A stretch of DNA of 64,000 nt from Macrotis lagotis (taxonomy: Eukaryota > Chordata > Mammalia > Peramelemorphia > Peramelidae): NCBI RefSeq assembly GCF_037893015.1, contig NC_133666.1, positions 625,407,852 to 625,471,851 of the forward strand. The letters run 5' to 3'. Below, piece after piece: positions 1 to 21,000 of this stretch. How positions within the stretch are numbered: the stretch's first letter is position 1; every line of letters begins with the position of its first letter. The notes under the pieces are model-generated. The model had not been told where the DNA came from. It did not search any database and was given only the letters and a program-made list of their open reading frames with translations. The position numbers and the translations under genes were made by a program.

Positions 1-10543
<10,543 letters not shown>

Positions 10544-11124
10544 GGCGGCTGCGGCGCGGGGCGCGGGGCGGGCCCGGGCAGCCGACGCTCTGCGCTGCGC
10601 AGGCGCCGGCTCCGCCCCCTCCGGGGGCCTTAAAGGAGCCGCAGCGAGGCAGCGCCGCCCGCCCCTCCCCTCCCCCCGGCGGCCCGGGAGACCCGCACCG
10701 CCCCCGCCCCCGCCCCCGCGGCTGCTCCGGGAGGAAGCCTTCGTCCCAGCTGGCCGGGCCGGCGGCCGGGATCCCGGGATGCGGGCGCGGGGCAGGCGGG
10801 CCCCTCCCCAGCGCCGCTCGGAGGGCACAGCTGGGGCTTCTTGCTCCATCGGCGGTTTCCTGCCGCCCTTCCGTTCCCGGTGCCCAAACCGCTGCCCCAC
10901 CCAACCCCAGCTGGACCCCTGGGAATCACCCCCTCCCCCCTCCCTGCAGGGCTGGCCGCCCCGGTGCCCCGAACAAGCCTTCCCCGAGCCCCTTCTGGGG
11001 GTGCCGCACCGGAGACCCAGGGAACAAACAAAAAAGCCCCTCCCCCACCACACTCCTTCCCTCAACGTTTGTCCCCCGAAAACAGGCAGCAGAAGCTTGT
11101 CCGTCGAGGAATGCTCAAAATTAA

Positions 11125-11130
11125 TTTAAT
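11125..11130 (-). terminator. CDKN2D: Putative CDKN2D poly(A) signal ATTAAA
   Basis: ATTAAA on the minus strand (TTTAAT on the plus strand), about 750 bases past the CDKN2D stop codon. The strip at 11105-11200 is suddenly AT-rich amid GC-rich DNA, as a 3' UTR end would be. It lies under 600 bases upstream of the KRI1 start codon. The canonical AATAAA was not found closer on this strand. Confidence 0.5.
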
Positions 11131-11879
11131 GGTTAAAAACATTAAATTATCACACAACATTTCTTCAGAAAGCATAATAAATAGAATCTTTTAAAAACTC
11201 TGTACAAGAGGCTGGAAAGAGGCCTTTAACGAAAGAAAACAACACTCCCCCGGCCACCATTCTCTCCTTTTGATCCCCCCCTCATTGGATGGTGTTTCTG
11301 GGTTCGCAGAAAGAAGCAGCGCCCTTCTCTCGCCTCCAGCTCCCCTGAGGTGACTCTGCCGAAAGATAGCTGCTTCTGGGGGCCTAGGACTCCCCTGAGG
11401 TGGGGGTGGGGCGGGGTGGGGGGCGCAGGGTGCGGAGAAAAGAGGAGCCTCCGCACAGGCTGGGCCGGGCCGGGATGGGGGAGCCCAGAGCTGGAGCGAG
11501 CTGTGCCAGCCCGCAGCAAGGGCAGAACTGAACCGTTTCCCGGGCCACCTTCCCTGCCGCGGCCGGGGGGGCCTCGGGCCGGCCCGGGCCGCCTCTGCGT
11601 GCCCGCCGGCTCTCGGTGGCCCCGGCCTCCCCCAAGTTTCACATCACACCGAAGGGGAAAATAACCACACAAATAAACACCAACAAACCAGAACTGGGGG
11701 TGGGTGGGGTGGGGGCGGGGGGCAGGAAGAGAACGGGCCGTTCCGGGCCTCCCAGAGACACAGACCCCCACCCCCACCCCCGTCCCCGTCCCCAGGCTCT
11801 GCTCCGGGGCTTCCCGGGGCCGGTCCCACCGGTGCCGAGCGGCGTCCAGCTGTCCTGGCTGCTCAAGGGGCCCCCGCGC
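11131..11879 (-). other. CDKN2D: CDKN2D 3' UTR (inferred)
   Basis: From the CDKN2D stop to the putative ATTAAA. It is GC-rich, with a G-rich plus-strand run at about 11697-11722, and ends in a short AT-rich segment. Open frames on either strand here show no recognisable protein and follow from high GC content. Confidence 0.5.
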
Positions 11880-12538
11880 TCACAAGGACGGGCTAGGGAG
11901 GTGCCTCTCCAAGATCCGCCCCAACTGCCCGGCTCCACACTGCCGGGCCAGCTCCAGGGGCGTGAGGCCCCCGGCGTCCCGGTGCTGCAGGTCGGACTCG
12001 GCGGCCAGGAAGCTGACCACCGCGGCGTGGCCCTCCCGCACGGCCAGGTGGATGGGCAGCGCCCCGGAGCCGTCGGGCACGTTCACGTCAGCGCCGTGCT
12101 CCATCAGGACCCGCAGAGTGTCCAGGAAGCCCGTGCGCGCCGCGTCGTGGGCCGGGGAGGTGCCCGAGCCGTCCTGCACGTTGGGGCTGGCCCCCTGCTT
12201 CAGCAGCTCCAGGGCGATGGGCGAGCTCCCGAACATCATGACCTGAGGAACCGAGCACAGAGGCCTTGGACCGGGGTCAGCGGGCGCCCCGCCGGCCCCC
12301 GGCGCCCAGGCCCGAAGGGGAGGCAGCGCGGGGGGGGGCCCGGCGCGGAGCGGCGGACCAGGGCCCCCCGGGCCGCCGCGGTGGGGCAGACACCCACCTG
12401 CAGGGCGGTCTTGCCGAAGCGGTTCAGGGAGTCGGGGTGCACGAGCTCCTGGTGAAGGAGGCGCCGCACTTCGTTCACGTCTCCCCGGGCCGCGGCCCCG
12501 CTGAGCCGGTCCCCGGCGCCGATCTCCTCCAGCAACAT
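11880..12538 (-). CDS. CDKN2D: CDKN2D, p19-INK4d cyclin-dependent kinase inhibitor
   Basis: INK4-family inhibitor that binds CDK4 and CDK6 and blocks cyclin D kinase activity in G1. Two coding exons: 12398-12538 (47 codons, starting [20 protein letters not shown]) and 11880-12242 (120 codons plus TGA). The intron 12243-12397 is only 155 bases, GT-AG, phase 0. Total 167 aa against 166 in human. The protein is made of ankyrin repeats: [91 protein letters not shown] and GLTPLELA. As in other INK4 proteins, the second repeat is short. Only the C-terminal tail ([18 protein letters not shown]) departs clearly from the human tail I remember. It sits between AP1M2 and KRI1, all on the minus strand. 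Very sure. Confidence 0.97.
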
Positions 12539-13400
12539 CTCCGGCCTGCGGGCCCGGCAGCCTGGATCCGACAGGAGAGAGCGCGAGCGCGGAGCGGGGT
12601 CAGGCCGGGAGCGGGCTACGGGGCCGCGGCCTTCCCCGGGCGGCGGTGCGGTCCCTCGGCCCGGCTCGGCCCGGCCCCCCGGGCCCGGGGGAGGCGAGCG
12701 GGGTGGGCCGCCGGCGCCGGGAGAGCTTCGGGAGCGGCGCGGGGCGAGCCAGCAGGCCGTGCCCTCGAGTCCGCCCAGCCAGGCTCGGCCGCACCGGCGT
12801 CCCCCGTCTCTCCAGGAGCCGGCGGCCTGCGACCGAAGCCGGACCCCTCCCCAGCGGGCTCCTCCCACCTGTCAGCCGGGATCCAGAGAGGGGTTGGGAG
12901 GCGGACGCGAGGCCCAATCCTCCGGCTTCTCCTACGGCTCCTCCGCCTCCGCCACCCGGCCGGCCCCCGCCCCTTGGGGGCCGGGCTCCCCTGGGGTCTC
13001 CCCCCGAACTCACCCTCCCTCCTCCTCCTGAGCGGGCGGGGTTCGCTCTGAACCCAGGCGGCGGCGGCGGCGGCGGCGGCCCGGCAGGGACGTGAGGGGG
13101 TGGAGCCGCGACCCCACGTGGGCCGCTCCGAACGCGGAGTATTTGTTTTCTTACGAACTGACACTTTGTATCGGTCCCCTTTGCCCGGCTCCCGACCCTT
13201 CGAGGCCCCGCCTCGTTCTCCCGCCACGGCCAATGGCGACGCGTCTCCGGGGCGCCTTCGCGAGCAGGGGCCCGCGGCGTGGCTCCTGATTGGTCGGTGG
13301 GCGACGACCGGCAGGGCATCGGTAATGGCGGGGTTTTCAGTTTCAAATGCCAGCGGCAGGCGGGAAAGAGGCCGCCGAGGTAACTGACCGAGGGAGCGGG
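12539..13400 (-). promoter_or_regulatory. CDKN2D: CDKN2D 5' region: CpG island, E2F-like site, CCAAT box
   Basis: CpG-rich 5' flank. On the minus strand a CCAAT box lies in GACCAATCAGG (about 13287-13297) and a second CCAAT-containing motif is inverted near 13226. An E2F-like TTTCCCGCC lies at 13359-13367, and a TTTGAAA (CHR-like) motif sits near 13341. A good splice donor (AGG|GTGAGT, exon end 13014) and a candidate acceptor just upstream of the ATG (CAG before about 12563) suggest a non-coding first exon; this is inference. Confidence 0.5.
13058..13081. repeat. (GGC)8 trinucleotide repeat
   Basis: Eight GGC units in the CDKN2D 5' CpG island, probably in or near the 5' untranslated leader. 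Confidence 0.8.
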
Positions 13401-13872
13401 CGCTGGGTCAGAGTCAGAGCGGGTCCTCTTCGCGCCTCGGATCACCGCTCCTTCTGACCCAACCGGACCAGGGCCACACCCCACCCCGTCCCAACTGTGC
13501 GCGAACCCGGGACCCTTCCTCAATTCTGCGGCTCCCGAAGGAGAGACCGCGTGTGACTCGGGACCCTCCTCCGGCCCCAAGTGCTCACAGTTCACAGTCC
13601 ACCCATTCATCCTCAGTCGTAGCCACACCGGAACTCAGAGCCCCTCCCCCTAAGACCTAGCCGGGGGAGCCTATCCACATCATTATTGGGGCCCTTCCCA
13701 CCCCAAGGGACCCGTGTTCCGTCTGCCATTCAAGCATCCTCGGCTCCTCTGATGCAGGTCAGCCCCAGAACCCTGCCACCCTGCCACCCTGCTTCTCCTG
13801 CTCCTCTGCCTTTCACCAAAGCTAAACAAAATCGATCACTCACTGCAGTCGACTGATCAGGTCTCAAATTTC

Positions 13873-13878
13873 TTTAAT
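13873..13878 (-). terminator. AP1M2: Putative AP1M2 poly(A) signal ATTAAA
   Basis: ATTAAA on the minus strand, 615 bases past the AP1M2 stop codon, giving a 3' UTR of about 640 bases (13855-14492). It lies about 500 bases upstream of the CDKN2D promoter motifs. Confidence 0.5.
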
Positions 13879-14492
13879 CTTAAATCCCAGAACTAGATAG
13901 GGAGGAGAAACAGACACCCACTCTCAGAATAGAGAAGAGTGGAAAACTCAGGGGGTCCAAGGCACAGCCGGTTCTCCCGACCAGGCACTGAGGCACTGGA
14001 GGGAGGGGATAGGGGTAAATCAGTTCCCCCACCTTTACTTCATATAAAAATAGGGAGACAGCTCTAGGCAAAGCTCAGCCCCATCTTCAGTAAGGGAAAA
14101 ATCCTACCTGAGAGTCAGGAGAAGGGGTTCCAGCTCCTTGAGGTCACCTCCAGTCTTGGGCCCCCCAGATCAGAAGTGGGGACAATGAAGGGACTGAGTG
14201 AGACTCCCAGACAAGGGCCACGAATGCCCACCCTCCCAAATACAGACAAGGCAGTCTTCATAAGCAGGGATCATGGGAACCCCTCAAATAGATAAGGGCC
14301 AAAGTGGCCCCCTAAACACACAGAAAGGGTTGCCTTCCCATTCACAGACACAGATGGGATGTCTCTCAAATAGATGTAAGAATAGGGGTCATTCACTCTC
14401 ACAAACATACAGCAAAAAATAAAAAATAAACTGGACAAGAGGGTCCACAGGATAAGGCATCGGCTTCCGCTGGTCCAGGATCTGTTTCTTTT

Positions 14493-15036
14493 CTAACTGG
14501 TACGAAGCTGATAATCTACAAGGAGAGGGGACAAATGCCTTAGAAGAGTGATTTCAACTGATCCAACCATTCTGTAGAACAATATGGAGCTATGCACAAA
14601 GAACAATAAAACTGTTCACCCTCTGATCCAGTAATCCCATTTCTAGGCCTAAATCCAGAAGAAATAAACAAAAATGGGAAAAGTCTCACATATTCCAAAA
14701 TATTCATAGCAGCTCTTTTTGTAGTGGCAAAAATTTGGAAATTGAGGGAATGTCCATCAATTGGGGAATGGTTGAACAAGTTATGGTACATGAATATTAT
14801 GGAAAGCTACTGTTCTATAAGAAACCATAAATGGTTGGACTCTAGAGAAGCACAGAATGAATTGCAGAATCTGATGCTGAGTGATGGGAGCAGAACCAAG
14901 AGAAGACCAGATACATTAATAACACTGAAATTATCAACCTTCATGGATGCAACTCCTCTCGGTAGTTCAGAAAACTAGGAAAACCCTATTAGATCAGCTA
15001 TAGACAATGTTATCCCCATCCGGAGCAAAGAAACCA

Positions 15037-15068
<32 letters not shown>

Positions 15069-18000
15069 AACCTTCAGAATCTGATGAACAGCACATTCAC
15101 TTTTTAAAAAAATACCTCTTGTAGTTCTTTCCCTTAATCCTAATTCCTTTTATGGAAAATGACTAATCTGTAAAAATGTAAACACAAATATACACATACA
15201 ATGTTCACCAGACTGTTTGTCACTGAAGGGAGAGGGGTGGGAAGGGAGGGTGGAAGGAAATTTTGTTATTTAAAAATATACATATATGCATATGGATGAG
15301 TGTTGAAAAACTTTTATAACATATATTTAGAAAAATAAAATATCAATAAAAAAATATTTCAATTTTACCACTTCTAATAAATACAAAACATTCTGCGGGG
15401 AAAAAAATAATGATTTCAAGTAGGGGTGGGAACACTTCCTTTTCTCCCTCTTCTCCCCACCCCCCCACAGTGAAGACAGAGAAAGTCTCCAGGGAAAGAA
15501 GATCAGACCTAGCCAGGTACCCCATCTAACACTCATACCGCTAATCACCTATTACCCCTTAGTCTGGTGTATCCTTACCCCCACTCTGGGTGATATATCG
15601 AACCCAGGGAAGGGCCTGGTACCCACTCTTCTCAATGATCTTCATGTACCGGACCTGTAAGATACCAGGAAAAATTGTTTCAACAGGAATAATAATTACT
15701 TATTCAGTCACAATATATATAATCACATATGTTTCTGCCTCTGTTGTTTTCTTCCTTTCAAATCACTCTTCATATCACCACCAGAATATTCTTTCCTATA
15801 AGGTCAATTTTTTTTATACAAGTCTAGTCTTGCCCCTCCTTATTTCCCATGGTTGAACTTCAAACTCCTCTCTGCTGCATGGTTAATAAGGCCTTCAGCA
15901 ATCTGGTGACACTTTTGCTCTTGCCTAGGTATCCCTCATCTTCTCCAGCTGTTCTATGCTCCAGGAAAATTAGGCCTCACTCTGCCTTCTGAAGACAAAT
16001 TGTGCCTTCCCACCCCTAACCCGTAGTCTATTCATAATGTTCTCTGTACCTATTAAAAGTCTACCCATCTAGTAATTCGTGGATCAATAGCCAACAAGTT
16101 TTCCTTGATCTCTCTGATTAACAACTTAGATAGAACCAGAAAGTCCAGAAATTTGTTCTTAACCTAGGTCTGTGGGCTTTTTTTTTAAGGTTTTTGCAAG
16201 GCAAATGGAGTTAAGTGCTTTGCCCAAGGCCATACAGCTAGGTAATTATTAAGTGTCTGAGACCAGATTTGAACACAGGTACTCCTGACTCCAGGGCCGG
16301 TGCTTTATCCACTGCACCACCTAGCTGCCCCCTTTTTTATTATTTTTTAAATAATTTTGATAATGATTTTAATATAATTGTCTTCCTTTATCAGCTAGGT
16401 GGCACCAGAGGGTACAGAGTACTGGGCCTAGAGTCCTTGAGCTGGGATTCAGTCTTAGACACTAGATGCGTGACCTTGGGGAAGTCACTTAGGCTTTGTT
16501 AACCTTGAAATAGTAACACCTATTTCCCAGGTTGTTATGAAGATCACATCAGACAACATTTGCTGGTTGTTGTTCAGTTTTTTTCTTTGGTTTTTTTTTA
16601 GGGTTTTTTTTTTGCAAGCCAAACAGGATTAAGTGGCTTGCCCAAGGCCACACAGCTAGGTAATTATTAAGTGTCTGAGACCGGATTCGAACACAGGTAC
16701 TCCTGACTCCAGGACCAGTGCTTTATCCACTACGCCACCTAGCCGCCCCTGTTGTTCAGTTTTGTTTGACTTTGTGACCCTACTTGGAGTTTTCTTGGCA
16801 AAGATACTGCCCTAACACTTTGCAAATTTTTACTTGCTGTATAAATATTATTACAATTATTCCTTTGTAATCCTGTGTATTTAATTTTATGAATTTTAAA
16901 CATCATTGGAAAAGGGGGTCAGGAAGCCTAGAAGATGCACAACACAGAAAGGGTTAGGAACCCCTGATCTCATCTAATCCCATTTTTTAGATAAAGTAAT
17001 AGAGGCCCAAAAATCTAAAAAAAAAAAGTAAAACTAATGAGAGAGGCAGGACTAAAAGTGGGGGTTTGGTGCTCTTTCCATTAACCTATGCTCATTCAGT
17101 ACTATGTCTGCATCTCTTTTATGAATTTAAAATAAGTAATACCTGATGTCATATTTTCCTGATCATGTCCTCCAACACAGGAGATCAGGGACTGTCACTG
17201 TAATATTCCTTCCTTTACCCCATCACCTAGCACAATGCTCTGTATTTTTTTGTGTTGTGAATGAATAAATGAATGAAGGGAACCTGCTAAAGACATTGCC
17301 CTGGGGTCAACTTTCCCTTTTCTCCCTTCCCAAACTCTCCCTCCCACTTACCTGAATCCCAGAGACAGTGAAATAAGGAATCTCAAACTTGACAGAGATG
17401 GGTGGCCGGCCCTCCACCTCCTCTTTCTCCACACTGGGTAAGCCAAAGTGAGCTCTCATTAGGTACTCCTTTCCTCCCTGCAAGGACAGATGGATGGTGA
17501 GGAACACAGACAGGTAAACAGGTAGAAGAAGGGTGGGATTAATGCCCCTTAAGGGAATCTCTCTCTGGATAGAACATAGATTTTAACACTGTCCTATACC
17601 CCAAAAGAGCTTCCAGTACAATCCCTCCACTAAAAGAAGATGAGACCCAGGGAGTTTATAGAGAGGGCTTACTCAAGGTCACACAGAAAACAGCAAAGCT
17701 AGGATTTCCACCGAGGTCTTCCTGAGACCCTAAGTCTCTTGTCACTTCATTTGGCTGGTTAAATGAGACTCAGGAGGTTCATTTCAAATAGGAGTCTAGC
17801 CCCTTCCCACTGCTCCAAACCTAACCCACCAAGCCCCTTCTGCTGTACCCTGGACCCCTGTTGTTCCCCTCCCACTGTCCCCCTGACCCCACCCACGACC
17901 TGCTCCTCCAGTTCTCACAGGAAAGGACTTGATGTTCCAGATAACCACATTTTTCTCAGGCAAGTACTTGGCACTACCAACACTGGTTTTGAATCGAGGG

Positions 18001-21000
18001 GAGTCTGCATCGCTGGGCACTGGGACTGCAATCTCCACACTGTTGGCCACTGACTGCTTCTTAAACTGACCCTTAGCCTGGCAGAGGTGGGAAAGGAAGT
18101 AGAGACTCATCAGACTTGGATGTTCCTGCCTTAGTTTCTACGTTCTTTTCCTCTACTGGTCATCTCTCCCATCTTCCCAGGACCATCACCACCCCTTGCC
18201 CTTCTTTCACCCACCATACTCCAGCCAGGTAAATGTCCTCATTGAGATAATGAGAATAACTGCAGTCTGGTTCACTGTAACCACCACCCAGTCTTCTCCT
18301 TCTGCCCTTAAATTGGGAGCAGAGCAAGACCATCCATCCTCCTTCATTCCCCCCAGACAGCTCATCAGATACTTGAAGATAACTATTTTGACATTTCCTC
18401 CCTTCTTCCATTGTCTCCTCTTTTCCAAGTTAATATTCTCTAATTCCTTCAGTGGATCTTGGTTATGATGATCTTCAGTCCCCTCATCACTGAGCTTATC
18501 TTCTTTTGGATTTGCTCTAATTTTCTATTTCCTAAAATGCATTTACTTCTGAATGTCACAGGTTTCAAATGTGGCCTGATCAGAGCAGAGGGGAGAGAGA
18601 GAGTAACACCTCTCACATTATGAACCTTAAGCCTCTTTTAATGAAGCCTACTTTGACTTCATTCTTTTTTTTCTGACACTGTCAGTTCAATAAGGCTGTG
18701 GTTAACTAACATGTCTATTTTTTTTCAAAGGAATTGTTATCTAAGCATGCCTCTACCAGATGATCTTTTTTTGGACGAAAGCTTTTACAGTGATTCCATA
18801 TATGTCAACTTATGAGATGCGATCTATTCTAGCCTGGATCATTCAACATCAAACACATTAGGGAACAATGATCAAGGGTGGAAGATGGGCAGGGAAAGTC
18901 CAAGGCCCTACGTACCTTAACCATAATTTCTACTCGGCTGTGTGAAAACTTCTCAATGACAGACTCAATCCAGATCAGTGGTTTTACCTGTAGAGATAAG
19001 GAGTCTCAAAGCCTCATCCTTAGGGCATGGGATCAGGCAACCCCCCCCAAAAAAAAACCCCATCAGGGCTGGGGTGCTTGCTTAAGTGAAGAGACCCACC
19101 TGGGTGTTGAGCCGATAAGACATGAGTTCAAAATCACCATCAGGTGGGATGAAGGAGATGGTTCGATCATTGTCAAATCTTGAAAGCCGTACACACTGAT
19201 GAAATTTAACATCTTCCAATTCAACAGACTTGTTTTTGTTGCCTGAAACTCAGAGAAGATAAAAATGTTTTAGTTCGACTATACCATCTGGGTTCAAGTC
19301 TATAGTCTGCTCTAAGTGACCTTGGACAAGTCACTTTATTTATAAGAGCCTCAGTTTCCCCAACTGTAAAACAAGGGAGTTGGAATAGATATGGGTTTCT
19401 TAACTTTTTTGTATGTCATAGACCCTTTGGCAGGCCAGGAAAAGCTACAAACTCTTCAAAATAATGTCTTTGAATGCACAAAACAAAACATATAGGATTA
19501 TAAGGAAACATTGAAATAATAGTATCTTTAATTACTAATAATTTTTATCAGGACAAGTTTACAGACTCCAAGTTAAGAATCCCTGGATGAGATAATCTAA
19601 GGTCTTTTCAATTTTAATTTCAATGATGCAATATATTAAAAGTTCATCTAGTCTAAGTTCTTTATTTTACTGGTGAAGCAACTGAAACTCATAGAAATGA
19701 TTTGCCCAAGTTCACATGGGTAGCAAAAGAAGACCCAAGGCCTGTTACCTTCCAGATCCTACCATATCACTTTGACTTCTTCACTCCCTCTATCACTGCT
19801 AGTCATCCCAAAGGTTGATATTCCCTACCAGCATTCTTATAGGGTGACCCTCCAAGGTTATGCTACCCAAATCCTCCAAAGCAGGACCACTTCCATTCCC
19901 TCCTCTCCCATTCTCTAGACCTCTCAAACCATATTAGCCATCCGCAATGAAAATTTTTGACTAGTGAAGGGCTGTAGAAGGGATGTTGATAATACTCCCC
20001 TCTATCCCTCCTCCCCCAAGGAGCTAATTCTAAGGGAGAACCTCAGATCCCAGAACTTACGGCCCGTGAGTTCAAAAAGCACTCTGTCATTGAGGCCCAA
20101 TCTCAACTCTGGCATGCCAGACAAGAACACCTTCAGCTTGATGGTACCCACAATCTCACTCAACAGCACACTTCCATTGGCATTGACCTGAATCAATGGG
20201 GAGTAGATGTCAGCAGAGGATGATGGAAGATGGGAGGGAGAGAAGATTCTCATTCTTCTAGTTCCTTTCCCAACTAGTAGTTGCTATTAGGTGGTGGTAA
20301 GCACCACCTTGCCCCCCCCATTCCAATAACTGATAATTCCTGACCCTCCCCCCAAGACAGTCACTTGGACTCTGACTAGTGATAATTCTTTTTTTAAATT
20401 TTTTTTAGGTTTTATTTATTTATTTTTAGGGTTTTTTTTTTTCTGCAGGGCAATGGGCTTAAGTGGCTTGCCCAAGGCCACACAGCTAGGTAATTATTAA
20501 GTGTTTGAGGCCAGATTTGAACTCAGGTACTCCTGACTCCAGGGCTGGTACTCTATCTACTGTGCCACCTAGCCACCCCCTGACTAGTCATAATTCTAAT
20601 CCCCATTACACCTCCCTACACCATTAGCTTCCCAGGGACTTACCAGGAGGTTGACAGATTCAATAACATCAATGAAAACCTCATTCTTCTTATATTTGAT
20701 ACCCTCTGAGCGCCAAGACACAGCATTGGTGACTGTTGGGGGTACCCGAGATTTTCCTGTCTCTAATTTGTTGCCCTGCTGGGTAATGTACCTAGAGAAA
20801 GGAAGGAAAGGGATTAGGTTCATGTTCTTATCTCCCCTCTTTTTACTTCCCACCTGGAAATGCTTCTAGAATGTTACCCATAGAATCTCATTGATCTTCA
20901 CAACAACCCTGGGAGGTAAATGCTATTATCCCCATTTTACAGATGGGAGAAAAGAAGTAGACAAGATGACTTACCCAGAGTCACATAGTTAAGTATCTGA

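Noticed and set aside
11616-13628. Long frames antisense to and upstream of CDKN2D
   Set aside because: They mirror or extend the real exons in GC-rich DNA and show no family resemblance.
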